Positions 1-7,551 of a stretch of 12,900 nt of DNA are shown one piece after another. Source of the DNA: Chloroflexota bacterium (GTDB lineage: Bacteria > Chloroflexota > Dehalococcoidia > JABGRK01); NCBI GenBank assembly GCA_030665485.1, contig DAOUZV010000017.1, forward strand, positions 1 to 12,900, in the 5' to 3' direction. The stretch's first letter is position 1; every line of letters begins with the position of its first letter. The translations under genes and the position numbers were made by a program. The notes beneath the pieces are model-generated. The model saw only the letters and a program-made list of their open reading frames with translations, had not been told where the DNA came from and searched no databases.

Positions 1-170
1 ATAGGTGCCGTGCCAATAAGGTTTGTTACGGAAGCCTTGATCTGATCATCGTTTATAGCTGGTTTATCGTAACCGGCGATGTTGTGCACCTCCACTTCCC
101 AGCTGGGTGGCAGAGGGAAATCAACCTCTCTGGGATCATCCCATGCAAATTGCAGTAATTTTACAATCAT
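1..170 (-). CDS. LarA-like (DUF2088) nickel-pincer racemase family protein, N-terminal fragment
   Basis: Partial gene: 56 complete codons are visible before it runs off the left edge. It starts at an ATG on the minus strand at 170. The visible part contains a short strand ending in FPLPPSWEVEV (residues 18-28), then AINDDQIKASV and NLIGTAP (residues 50-56). This matches the opening of LarA/DUF2088 proteins, where a 'lP..W.v.v' strand is followed by a helix and an 'NPIGT' turn. LarA is a cytoplasmic lactate racemase using a nickel-pincer nucleotide. Many paralogues act on other 2-hydroxyacids, so the substrate cannot be named from this fragment. The start is supported by AGAGG at 180-184 (9 nt spacer) and by a good promoter at 203-230. 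The active-site histidines and lysine lie outside the window. It is divergent from the DUF362 gene. Confidence 0.72.
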   Translation of the reverse strand, partial: MIVKLLQFAWDDPREVDFPLPPSWEVEVHNIAGYDKPAINDDQIKASVTNLIGTAP

Positions 171-202
171 TACACACAACCTCTCATGCTACCATTTGTC
201 GC

Positions 203-230
203 ATTATATCATTAAAGAATAAGAAGACAA
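203..230 (-). promoter_or_regulatory. Sigma70-type promoter of the LarA-like gene (extended -10)
   Basis: Read on the minus strand, -35 TTGTCT (225-230) is followed by a 16 nt spacer and a perfect -10 TATAAT (203-208), with an extended -10 TG at 210-211. Transcription would start near 196, giving a leader of about 26 nt that carries the AGAGG ribosome site at 180-184. Position and quality both fit the LarA-like start at 170. Confidence 0.6.
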
Positions 231-314
231 GGAAGCAGATGACGATATGCTTCGCCGTTCCCGATAGTCAGCAGTACCTTGCAAGAAATGATGCTCGCTC
301 AAATTACGTTACTG

Positions 315-323
315 TGCTATATT
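315..323 (+). promoter_or_regulatory. Possible extended -10 promoter of the DUF362 gene
   Basis: TGCTATATT matches the extended -10 pattern TGnTATAAT at 8 of 9 defined or free positions. No clear -35 box lies 16-18 nt upstream, which extended -10 promoters can tolerate. Transcription would begin near 330, about 44 nt before the ATG at 374. The rest of the 171-373 spacer shows nothing else convincing. Confidence 0.35.
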
Positions 324-373
324 AATTACTCCAAAAACCATATACCTGCAGAAGGTATGGGAAGGTAATCCCA

Positions 374-1378
374 ATGATGATGAATTCGGATGAACCGTTA
401 CAGCGCAGAGGCTCAACAAATCAGGTCGTTAGTGCAAATGGCAAACCGCTGCTGGTTATTGTACAAGGCAGCGATATAGATGCCATGATAGATATCGGAC
501 TTGAAGCTTTAGGTGGATTGAGGCGTGTTATCGGCAACCACAAGCAGGTTGTTTTGAAACCAAATACAAACCAGCGAGACCCGTTCCCCTCAATAACCGC
601 ACCCGAAACCATCCGTGCCGTTGCCCGGCACTGCCGGGAAGCGGGGACAGAACAGATCATTGTGCATGAAGACCATAAACAGGAGCTTGATCCCTACTAT
701 GAGCCGGCTGAGTTGCCCGGGATAGACATTGATATATCCTATTCCCACGATGCCAGCCAGTATGTACTGGTGGAATACCATCGATGGCATGGCGACGTGG
801 ACGCCACAGAGGCCTTGGGCAATATGAAGGAAAGTGAGATCAGAGGACCCGCGAATGGCCTGAGATCAGACTTTAAAAAAACGGATGGTCCACGAATCCG
901 CGTGGCTCGTACGTTGCAGCAGGCACCCGTAATAATCAATCTGCCCGTGCTCAAGAGGCATATGGAGGGAAAAATAACAAGCGCACTGAAAAATCACGTC
1001 GGCTCCGTATACGGCCCTCACCGCTGGATTGCACATGCAATGGCGCAGAAAAATCACGATTATTTCGATCGGAAAATCGCCGAATTCGCTTCTGCAGTGC
1101 GTCCCGAACTTACCATAACAGACGTAAGATCAATTCAAGCCGTTTTCGGTCCTTTCAGAATACCAGAAACCAAAATCATCGATAATGTAAATCATCTAAT
1201 TATTACCGGAGACATGGTAGCTGCCGATGTTGTAGCGCTAGATCTCATGAAAAAGTACGACAATACATTTACCGCTAAAATGGAGGCAATTGTAAGGCGG
1301 CAACACGAGTATGCCGAAGAGCTGGGCATCGGTACAAGCGACCTGTCTAAGCTAGAGGTTATTCAACTCAAAGTATAG
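374..1378 (+). CDS. DUF362 domain-containing protein
   Basis: A 334-residue protein of the DUF362 family. Visible family motifs are VVLKPNTN (residues 59-66), TAPETIRAVARHCREAG (75-91), INLPVLKRHMEGKITSALKNHVG (about 188-210, with the conserved K..H and ALKN..G) and a C-terminal ITGDMVAADVVALDLM segment (278-292). Some DUF362 proteins carry a ferredoxin-like [4Fe-4S] domain. This one does not: only one cysteine, near residue 87, is seen, so it is unlikely to bind a cluster alone. No signal peptide or membrane segment is visible, so it is probably cytoplasmic. The biochemical role of DUF362 is not settled. The start is a run of three ATG codons at 374, 377 and 380, with GGGAAGG about 8 nt upstream. 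It is divergent from the LarA-like gene, which may suggest a shared hydroxyacid-related context, but that is inference. It ends in TAG and converges on the methyltransferase operon. Confidence 0.85.
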   Translation: MMMNSDEPLQRRGSTNQVVSANGKPLLVIVQGSDIDAMIDIGLEALGGLRRVIGNHKQVVLKPNTNQRDPFPSITAPETIRAVARHCREAGTEQIIVHEDHKQELDPYYEPAELPGIDIDISYSHDASQYVLVEYHRWHGDVDATEALGNMKESEIRGPANGLRSDFKKTDGPRIRVARTLQQAPVIINLPVLKRHMEGKITSALKNHVGSVYGPHRWIAHAMAQKNHDYFDRKIAEFASAVRPELTITDVRSIQAVFGPFRIPETKIIDNVNHLIITGDMVAADVVALDLMKKYDNTFTAKMEAIVRRQHEYAEELGIGTSDLSKLEVIQLKV

Positions 1379-1474
1379 AAATTACGCATAACCGATCGCT
1401 GGGCTCTAATCTTCTACACTACTACAAAGTATATTCAGGGAGCACCCAGTAAAACATTGGACATGGCTTGTCCT

Positions 1475-3376
1475 TTACCATGCGTTTTGTTTGGGGAAAT
1501 ACATGTGGCCTATGAAGTGCTCGTTGAAGTCACGGCGCGATGACAGCTCGACGTGCTGAATGAAATGGGCAAGCTGGTCGGCCTTGCGCCAGTATTTTTT
1601 GGCCAGTAGCACCATGGCCGCGCCTTGGCTGGCCGCATTACCGAGCGACTTTATGATTTTGGGATCGACCTGTGGAATTAAGCCAATGCGAACGGTGCTC
1701 AGCGGGTCTACGTAGTTACCCAGCGCACCGGCCAAATAAACGTGGTCTATATCGCTTACCCCGATTGCAAGCTCATCCATTAGCGTTTCCACACCGGCGG
1801 CAATGGCGGCCTTGGCCAACTGCAGCGCACGCACGTCCTTCTGAGTCAGGTACACTGCTTTACCGCTGCCGCTGTCTTTGGCAGAGACAATGAGAAAGTC
1901 GTAAACACCATTACGCTTTACCACTTTTGAGGTAAGCTTTTTTACCGTCTGTTTGTCTGGTGGAACAATCAATCCTTCATCGTCTATAACGCCCAAATGA
2001 AGCAGGATGGCAATTAGGTCAACCAGTCCGCTGCCGCATAGCCCCCTTGGCTTAATGTTGCCGATAACCTTGTATTTTAAGCGATGGCTGCCATAAGAAA
2101 CACCCTCGATTGCTCCCGCCTTCGCGATCATGCCGGATGATATTTTTGCACCTTCCAGCGCGGGTCCCGCCGCCGCCGAACAGGTGAGCAGCTTTTTACC
2201 GTTGCCCAAAAAAAGCTCCCCGTTAGTGCCAAGGTCCAGCCCCAAGATAATCTCGTCCTGCTGCTCCGCAACGCCCGATGCAAGTGCAACGCTTAGCAGA
2301 TCGCCGCCTATATACCCCGACTTCATCGGCATTGTATAGAGCATGGCGGCCTCATGCATCTTGAGCCCCAGATCAGCCGCTTTTTCGATAAGCCCGTCAG
2401 TAAGAACGGGAGAAAAAGGCGCCTCGGCAATGCCTATAGGGGAGAGATTTAGCAAAAAGTGTTGCATGGTGGTATTGCCGGCGGCCACCGCTACAAAAAT
2501 ATCGTCTTTTGTCAGCCCCGCTGTTTTCAACAGGTGTTCTGTAAGCAAATTGAGGTCAGAAACCAGTAACTGGTGCATGCGGGCAACGCCTCTGGAATGG
2601 TCTTTTATATACTGCAAACGGCTGATTACGTCAGCACCGTGTCGGCTCTGGCTATTAAGGCAGGATGTTACGCCAACCTCGTTGCCGTCGTTCAGGCTAA
2701 ACAGCTTCCCAACCACGGTGCTGGTGCCCAGATCGAATACTAGCCCGTAACCACAGTCTGCCTTGCTTTCGTTCTGCCAGTCAACCAGCCACTGCTCATG
2801 CAATATCGCCGTGCCCTGGAACGCCGTTTCCTTGAGGCGATCTGTCAGCTTGCGCAGGCAGGTAAGCGGCGCCCTCAAGTCTCTGTATTTCGGTCCCAGT
2901 ACCTGCTTTATAGCATCCAGATCAGAAAGGCCGTCTTTCTGAATGTCTGACGGCAGTATCACAAGCTTTTTATCCACCAGCGGGTCGATCTGCGAAAGCG
3001 GTATGTACATATCGGTGATAACATGGCTGGTGGTAAGTATCTTTAAAAAATCCCCTTCTTCCCCTTCTTCCCCTGTGTAGATAACCATGTCATGATTTAT
3101 TTTGGTGCGGCAGGCAAGACGTATCCCCTGCTCCAGTTCATCCTGATCAAGCAAATCCTCTTCCTCGGCAGAAGGAGGATCTACCGCGGAGATAATTTTT
3201 ACCTTGCACTTGCCACACGTTCCCATACCACCGCAATCGCTGGTAATATCGATGTCAGTATATTCCAGCGCTTCCCAAATACTAACGCCCTTATCAACCT
3301 TAAGCCACAGGTTATCCGGCAGCACATTGAGCCATACCTGCCTAGTCTTTTTCTTTTTAGTTTCTTTTGTGCTCAT
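1475..3376 (-). CDS. Reductive activator of corrinoid enzymes (RACE): [2Fe-2S] plus ASKHA/DUF4445 domain
   Basis: A 633-residue cytoplasmic protein. It is predicted to reduce inactive Co(II) corrinoid back to Co(I) in an ATP-dependent reaction, keeping the upstream methyltransferase system active. The N-terminus (about 12-100) is a plant-type [2Fe-2S] ferredoxin domain with C48, C54, C57 and C89 (CX5CX2CX31C). A linker and middle domain follow. The C-terminal half (about 208-600) is an ASKHA ATPase of the DUF4445 type, with nucleotide-binding loops at FDLGTST (214-220), VAAGNTTM (297-304) and LDLGTNGE (380-387), then SAAAGPALEGAKISSGM (400-416) and YLAGALGNYVDP near the C-terminus. It lacks the two C-terminal [4Fe-4S] motifs of methanogen RamA, so it is the bacterial O-demethylase/betaine-type activator. 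It is last in the operon, 5 nt after DUF1638. Its ribosome site (GAGAAG abutting the ATG) is weak, which suggests translational coupling. It ends in TAA. Confidence 0.92.
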   Translation of the reverse strand: MSTKETKKKKTRQVWLNVLPDNLWLKVDKGVSIWEALEYTDIDITSDCGGMGTCGKCKVKIISAVDPPSAEEEDLLDQDELEQGIRLACRTKINHDMVIYTGEEGEEGDFLKILTTSHVITDMYIPLSQIDPLVDKKLVILPSDIQKDGLSDLDAIKQVLGPKYRDLRAPLTCLRKLTDRLKETAFQGTAILHEQWLVDWQNESKADCGYGLVFDLGTSTVVGKLFSLNDGNEVGVTSCLNSQSRHGADVISRLQYIKDHSRGVARMHQLLVSDLNLLTEHLLKTAGLTKDDIFVAVAAGNTTMQHFLLNLSPIGIAEAPFSPVLTDGLIEKAADLGLKMHEAAMLYTMPMKSGYIGGDLLSVALASGVAEQQDEIILGLDLGTNGELFLGNGKKLLTCSAAAGPALEGAKISSGMIAKAGAIEGVSYGSHRLKYKVIGNIKPRGLCGSGLVDLIAILLHLGVIDDEGLIVPPDKQTVKKLTSKVVKRNGVYDFLIVSAKDSGSGKAVYLTQKDVRALQLAKAAIAAGVETLMDELAIGVSDIDHVYLAGALGNYVDPLSTVRIGLIPQVDPKIIKSLGNAASQGAAMVLLAKKYWRKADQLAHFIQHVELSSRRDFNEHFIGHMYFPKQNAW

Positions 3377-3381
3377 CTTCT

Positions 3382-3975
3382 CTATATTAACTTATCGAGT
3401 ATTTTCTGCAAATACGAGTAGTCCGCATCATACACCTCAAGCAACAGATCAAGGAATTTAGCGATCTCTCCGGCTTTTAGTGTAAGATCGGGGTCAGACG
3501 GCTGGCGTATATATAAAAACTTTTTGTACGGACCGAAGAAGTGCTTCCTCATATCATCATCATCAAGCTCCAGCGGTATGCGGCAAAAGTCATCGAAATT
3601 TAAAATAAGGTCTTTTTCGGCAAAATAAGTGCCCGCGGTTTCATCCATGATGCGTTTGAACCTATCGTTGTTGAGCAGAATTTCGTAGCAGAAGTCGCCG
3701 GGTGCTCTGACAGCGCCTTCTTCCTGACAGAAATCGTCTATGTGAGGAAAACACGCTCCGTATAGAAAAACGACCTTCTCGTTTTTTGATTTGGCAGCTG
3801 CAAGCTCATCAAGAAGCCGCCTTTTGAGTTCGCTTGAGTTCGAGTGCAGCGTGGATGGCAGGTAGGTTACTTTGACATGTACGTATTTGGCCTCTATATT
3901 GAGGTCTTCAAGCGCCGGTCTGAAAACCTCGCAGGCGATGATCCGCTTAACCTGTATTGATGGTGAAGCTGTCAT
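3382..3975 (-). CDS. DUF1638 domain-containing protein
   Basis: A 197-residue protein with the DUF1638 layout. This comprises an N-terminal IIACEVFRPALEDL segment (cysteine 15), YLPSTLHSNSSELKRRL (38-54), then VVFLYGACFPHIDDFC (cysteines 75 and 83), a following APGDFCYEILL (cysteine 96) and a GTYFAEKDLI segment (114-123). The repeated Cys/His pattern is typical of the family and could be a metal or cofactor site, but no reaction is established. No membrane segment or signal is visible. It sits between the second MttB-family gene (2 nt gap) and the RACE gene (5 nt gap). This tight packing fits translational coupling and a role with the methyltransferase, for example substrate or corrinoid handling. 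That role is inferred only from position. The family is known to co-occur with MttB-type genes in anaerobes. It ends in TAG. Confidence 0.82.
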   Translation of the reverse strand: MTASPSIQVKRIIACEVFRPALEDLNIEAKYVHVKVTYLPSTLHSNSSELKRRLLDELAAAKSKNEKVVFLYGACFPHIDDFCQEEGAVRAPGDFCYEILLNNDRFKRIMDETAGTYFAEKDLILNFDDFCRIPLELDDDDMRKHFFGPYKKFLYIRQPSDPDLTLKAGEIAKFLDLLLEVYDADYSYLQKILDKLI

Positions 3976-3977
3976 AA

Positions 3978-5423
3978 CTATATGTTGTCTATTTGTGGAA
4001 ACGCCTTTTCAATTTCGGCGGTAAGGTCTATATCGAGCACTCCCTCGCCGCACTCCTGGCACTCACGCAGTGTCTTTTGCACCATCTCAGCAGCACCTTT
4101 CAGCATGTTGGGACGGTCCCGTTCCTCCCACACATCGAAGTTGCAGCGAACACCGAGACTTGGATAGAAGAACTCGTCCATCATGTGGTCTACAGTGTGC
4201 TCCTCCATAACGTAGTTACCGCCAGGACCCACGCTGCTTATCACATCCAGCGCCAGTGTGTCATCATTAACGTCTATCCCCGACAGTATCCTTTGTATCA
4301 TATCTATATTCTCGTTGTCGATAACGTACTGCTCGTACGATATGGAATTGCCAGAATCAAGCATTCCCGCCGCCAGGTGAATCAGGTCGGCTCCGGTCAT
4401 GGCCACCATCAGGTTAGAGAAGTTCTTCTCGAATCCGGCCTGTATATCCGGCCTTTTCGATTCGGTAAGGCCGCCGGTACCGTAGATGGGTAAATCGTAC
4501 AGCTTGGCCAATTGTACCGCCGCGGCGTTCATCATACCCATCTCCACGGAGCCCATGGTAAGCTCCATGGTGCGCAAATCCATGTTGGTGGCAACGGCGC
4601 CGTAGAGCACCTTTGCGCCGGGAGTGAGTGCCTGAGTCAGCGCGACGCCGGCGAGCGCCTCTGCGTGCAATTGCGCCAGGTTTCCGGCCAGCGTGGCGGG
4701 GCCGGTGGCCCCGGCTATTGTTGCCGGGGCGCAGGTTATGGGTATACCCCGGCTAGTGCAATATTCGATTATGCTCAGGGTGTTGCCCTCTATGGTAAGC
4801 GGGCTAATCGGATTCGTTATTATCGAGTAAAACGGTTTTTCCGCAAGCCTGTCGTCACCGCCAGCGATCATACTGGCCAGCGAGTGCACCTGCTTGGCAC
4901 CGTTAAGATCGGTACATCCGCCCATAACGTGTTTGGTAGTGTGGTTGAAAGCCTCAAAAAAGTCGTTTAAGTGGTAGTAGTCCGGTTTCAGGTCATGTGC
5001 CTGGCAGGCGATGAAATACATGCGTATACTATCCAGCCGGTCCACCAGCATGGCGGTATTGGCTATATCGCGTAACATGGTAAGGCGATATCCGTCGGTG
5101 TTCATATCCAAGATGCGGAACACACGGCCGCCGTTGGCAAAATATACCTCGCCGCTGCCCATATTCAAATCGTTCCTGCCGTCGCGGGAGTACGCAGTAT
5201 AACGCCGGGGCACTTTTTTAATCATATCGTCAAGCCAGGTCTCTTCGAATCGAACGATATTGTTATCTTTATCAACCTGTGCGCCCGCTTTTACCAGCTT
5301 GTCTAGATAGGTATCGTCGTTTATCTTTACTCCAACTGTTTTCAGTATCTGCCGCGCCGTCTCGTCTATGCGCTTCACGTTAGCAGGCGAAAGAGGCCGG
5401 TAAAAATTTGAGCTGTTGTTCAT
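3978..5423 (-). CDS. MttB-family (non-pyrrolysine) methyltransferase, copy 2
   Basis: A 481-residue TIM-barrel methyltransferase of the trimethylamine methyltransferase (MttB) superfamily. It is predicted to move a methyl group from a methylated amine to Co(I) of the operon's corrinoid protein. Family marks are the N-terminal ETARQILKTVGVKI (21-34), SPLTIEGNTLSIIEYC (207-222), TGGLTESKRPDIQAGFEK (316-333), GADLIHLAAGMLDSG (344-358) and a C-terminal VWEERDRPNM segment. There is no in-frame amber codon inside the gene, so it belongs with glycine/proline-betaine or carnitine-type enzymes (MtgB, MtpB, MtcB) and not with the pyrrolysine-containing trimethylamine enzyme. The substrate cannot be read from sequence. 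The start is an ATG with CGGAG at 5429-5433, 5 nt spacer. It lies 13 nt downstream of the other MttB-family gene, with which it shares only motif-level similarity by eye. It ends in TAG, which overlaps no other start. Confidence 0.92.
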   Translation of the reverse strand: MNNSSNFYRPLSPANVKRIDETARQILKTVGVKINDDTYLDKLVKAGAQVDKDNNIVRFEETWLDDMIKKVPRRYTAYSRDGRNDLNMGSGEVYFANGGRVFRILDMNTDGYRLTMLRDIANTAMLVDRLDSIRMYFIACQAHDLKPDYYHLNDFFEAFNHTTKHVMGGCTDLNGAKQVHSLASMIAGGDDRLAEKPFYSIITNPISPLTIEGNTLSIIEYCTSRGIPITCAPATIAGATGPATLAGNLAQLHAEALAGVALTQALTPGAKVLYGAVATNMDLRTMELTMGSVEMGMMNAAAVQLAKLYDLPIYGTGGLTESKRPDIQAGFEKNFSNLMVAMTGADLIHLAAGMLDSGNSISYEQYVIDNENIDMIQRILSGIDVNDDTLALDVISSVGPGGNYVMEEHTVDHMMDEFFYPSLGVRCNFDVWEERDRPNMLKGAAEMVQKTLRECQECGEGVLDIDLTAEIEKAFPQIDNI

Positions 5424-5436
5424 ATTGTCTCCGTAT

Positions 5437-6873
5437 CTATTGATTAACTATACTGTCGATTTGCTTCAGCACTTCTTTAGATTTGGGCTTCATTTCATGC
5501 TCGGCAAGTATGCGTTTTGCCTCCACGTTACAGCGACGGTACATATCCGGCGCTCCCGAGTCTTCCCAGGCGTCATAGCGAGAACGGTCCAGCAGCTTCG
5601 GTGTAAACTGCGCCTCCATAAAGTGCTCAAAGGTGTGGTCGTCCGTGAGGAACATGGAGCCGGGGCTACCGGATACCCGTTTAAGAGCATCGATAGCCAG
5701 CGTGCCCTCGTTTACCGGTATGCCACCGGCGAAAAAGCGGCTCATGGAGATAATCTCGTTGGCCATGGTCACCATCTCCAGAGACGAGGTGCTGCCGTAC
5801 TCCAGAAAGCCCACGTCGTGTATAACATTTGCGTGACAGAGCATAGCGCTGTGAATGGAAAATGCCGCCTCGGCGCCCGCCTGTGCGTCCATCACCTTGG
5901 CATCGGAGGCTCCGGCGTATGCCCAAGTGGGTATGTCGTAAAGCTCATCGCGCATGTCGGCCAGTGCTGCCTGAGTTAGGCTCCACTCAGGGCAGCCGTA
6001 GGAAACGACTGTCGACTTCATATCCAATACACTAACATTAGGTCCGAAGAGGAACGGCGCACCCTTGTTGGTCATTTGATGGATTACCAGACCAGCTAGG
6101 TTTTCGGCTATCCCCAGGGCCATGGCGCCGGCCAGCGTAACCGGCGCGCCGCCGCCGGCGTTGGAGCCAGAGGGCAGGCATATGGGTATGCCTTTTTGAG
6201 AGCAAAAAATAAGCTTGTCCACTATGTTTTCAGGAAAATGCAGCGGGCTGATCGCCTCGGAATAGTTGAGCATGAACGGTTGTGCCCTGAACTTCTCTTC
6301 TCCACCAGCGATGGCACAAGCAATTCTGTGTATTACAGCTATGTCGCGGCCGGCATCTGCGATGAATACCATAGGTTTATTGGTGTTTTTAATCATGGCG
6401 GCATAAGCATGAATATAGATATCTTTGACGGGCACGTCCTCCGGGTTGGCCATGGTCATGGCAAAGGATATGTTTTCGAGGCCATCGACCAGTTTGGCGA
6501 AGTTGGCCACATCACTGAGTACGGCGCGGCGGCGTTCGCCCGTCTCTATGTCAATGGTGAAGTTGGCATCTGAGCCCGTTCCGTAAAAAGCGTTGCCGTC
6601 TTCAAGCGGCATTGCCGTATTACCATTTTGATCGTAAAGAGTGAACTTTTTGGGGGCTGATTTTATAGCCTCTTCAACAAGCTTTGCCGGAATCTTTACC
6701 CAATCATCGTTGAAAACTTCACACCCAGCGTCTTTTAGCATTTTAAGAGCACCGGGGTGCTCCATCTTCACGCCCATCGTGGTAAGAATCTTCAGCGCCG
6801 ATGCGTGGATCGCATCCACCTGCTCCTTGCTCAGTACCTTAAGCCGCGGTCGCAGCGTTGGTACTTCAGTCAT
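5437..6873 (-). CDS. MttB-family (non-pyrrolysine) methyltransferase, copy 1
   Basis: A 478-residue protein of the same MttB superfamily as its downstream neighbour but clearly diverged from it. Recognisable parts are ALKILTTMGVKMEHP (26-40), ISPLHFPENIVDKLIFCSQKGIP (208-230), a glycine-rich SGSNAGGGAPVTLAG (235-249), AGASDAKVMDAQAGAE (320-335) and FLEYGSTSSLEMVTMANEI (356 onward). The C-terminus has YDAWEDSGAPDM followed by the helix that ends most family members. The gene has no internal amber codon, so it is a non-pyrrolysine member. Predicted role: demethylation of an unidentified methylated substrate onto the corrinoid protein encoded 24 nt upstream. A strong ribosome site AAGGAG (6880-6885, 6 nt spacer) fixes the start. 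It could act on a different substrate from copy 2 or form a mixed complex with it; the sequence does not decide this. Confidence 0.92.
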   Translation of the reverse strand: MTEVPTLRPRLKVLSKEQVDAIHASALKILTTMGVKMEHPGALKMLKDAGCEVFNDDWVKIPAKLVEEAIKSAPKKFTLYDQNGNTAMPLEDGNAFYGTGSDANFTIDIETGERRRAVLSDVANFAKLVDGLENISFAMTMANPEDVPVKDIYIHAYAAMIKNTNKPMVFIADAGRDIAVIHRIACAIAGGEEKFRAQPFMLNYSEAISPLHFPENIVDKLIFCSQKGIPICLPSGSNAGGGAPVTLAGAMALGIAENLAGLVIHQMTNKGAPFLFGPNVSVLDMKSTVVSYGCPEWSLTQAALADMRDELYDIPTWAYAGASDAKVMDAQAGAEAAFSIHSAMLCHANVIHDVGFLEYGSTSSLEMVTMANEIISMSRFFAGGIPVNEGTLAIDALKRVSGSPGSMFLTDDHTFEHFMEAQFTPKLLDRSRYDAWEDSGAPDMYRRCNVEAKRILAEHEMKPKSKEVLKQIDSIVNQ

Positions 6874-6897
6874 ATCACACTCCTTAAAGGCGATATT

Positions 6898-7536
6898 TTA
6901 TGAAATGCCGAGCAGCCCCTTGGCCTTGGCCACTGCCGAACCGGCGTCCGAAGCATATGAATCGGCCTCTATTTGGGTAGCATACTTTTCGGTAACCGGT
7001 GCTCCGCCTATCATGATCTTAACCTTGTCGCGAAGTCCGGCTGCCTTGAGTGCTTCTATGGTCTCCGGCATGGCGGGCATGGTGGTAGAAAGCAGTGCCG
7101 ACATCCCCACTATGTCGGGGTTGGTTTCTTTTACCTTTTCGAGGAACTTGTCAGGAGCAACGTCGACGCCGATATCGATGATGGTAAAACCGGCGCCCTC
7201 CATCATCATGGCAACCAGGTTTTTGCCTATGTCGTGCAGATCACCTTTGACCGTACCGATAAGCACCTTGCCTTTGCTTTTTACGTCGCCCTCGGCAAAT
7301 AGCGGCTGCAGCAGCTTAACGCACTCCTGCATTGTCTTGGCGGCGCGCAGCATCTGCGGCACGAAGGCAGCGCCTTTAGAAAACCTGTCGCCCATCTCGT
7401 CCATGGCGGGGATAAGCCCATTATCCAGCACGCCGCGGGCGTTATCCTTGGCATCAATCGCCTTTTGCGTTTCGGCAACCGCCGTTTTTATATCACCTTT
7501 AAGTACAGCTTCCATCAAAGCCTCATAATCACTCAT
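6898..7536 (-). CDS. Methylamine/betaine-type corrinoid protein (B12-binding)
   Basis: A 212-residue methyl carrier of the MtbC/MttC/MtgC family. Residues about 1-85 form the helical cap domain (B12-binding 2 type), including GLIPAMDEMGDRFSKG (40-55) and a PQML segment (60-63). Residues about 88-212 form the Rossmann-like cobalamin-binding domain with DLHDIGKN (99-106), where His101 is the expected lower cobalt ligand. SALLSTTM (146-153) and GGAPVTEKYA (177-186) contact the nucleotide tail. In the cycle, Co(I) takes a methyl group from an MttB-family protein and gives it to the tetrahydrofolate methyltransferase. The start is supported by AAGGGGG with a 6 nt spacer. It lies 15 nt after the methyltransferase gene and 24 nt before the first MttB-family gene. 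It is the only corrinoid protein in the operon, so both MttB-family proteins presumably share it. Confidence 0.95.
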   Translation of the reverse strand: MSDYEALMEAVLKGDIKTAVAETQKAIDAKDNARGVLDNGLIPAMDEMGDRFSKGAAFVPQMLRAAKTMQECVKLLQPLFAEGDVKSKGKVLIGTVKGDLHDIGKNLVAMMMEGAGFTIIDIGVDVAPDKFLEKVKETNPDIVGMSALLSTTMPAMPETIEALKAAGLRDKVKIMIGGAPVTEKYATQIEADSYASDAGSAVAKAKGLLGIS

Positions 7537-7551
7537 TAAAAACCCCCTTGA

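Noticed and set aside
107..325. Plus-strand open frame of 72 codons
   Set aside because: It overlaps the minus-strand LarA-like start and its promoter, has no recognisable motif and no good ribosome site.
338..360. Hairpin next to the DUF362 ribosome site (ATACC paired with GGTAT)
   Set aside because: Only 5 perfect base pairs, or 7 with a bulge; too weak to call a regulatory element.
1459..1473. Hairpin GGACA-TGGCT-TGTCC between the convergent DUF362 and RACE genes
   Set aside because: A 5 bp stem without a U-run; not a convincing terminator. No other terminator was found between 1379 and 1474.
3978..6873. Pyrrolysine-containing trimethylamine methyltransferase
   Set aside because: There is no in-frame TAG inside either gene. 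Reading through the terminal TAG in copy 2 meets a TGA two codons later.
6641..7528. Plus-strand open frame of 295 codons
   Set aside because: It is antisense to the corrinoid protein and the first MttB-family gene, with low-complexity Ser/Ala-rich translation. Both sense genes show clear family motifs.
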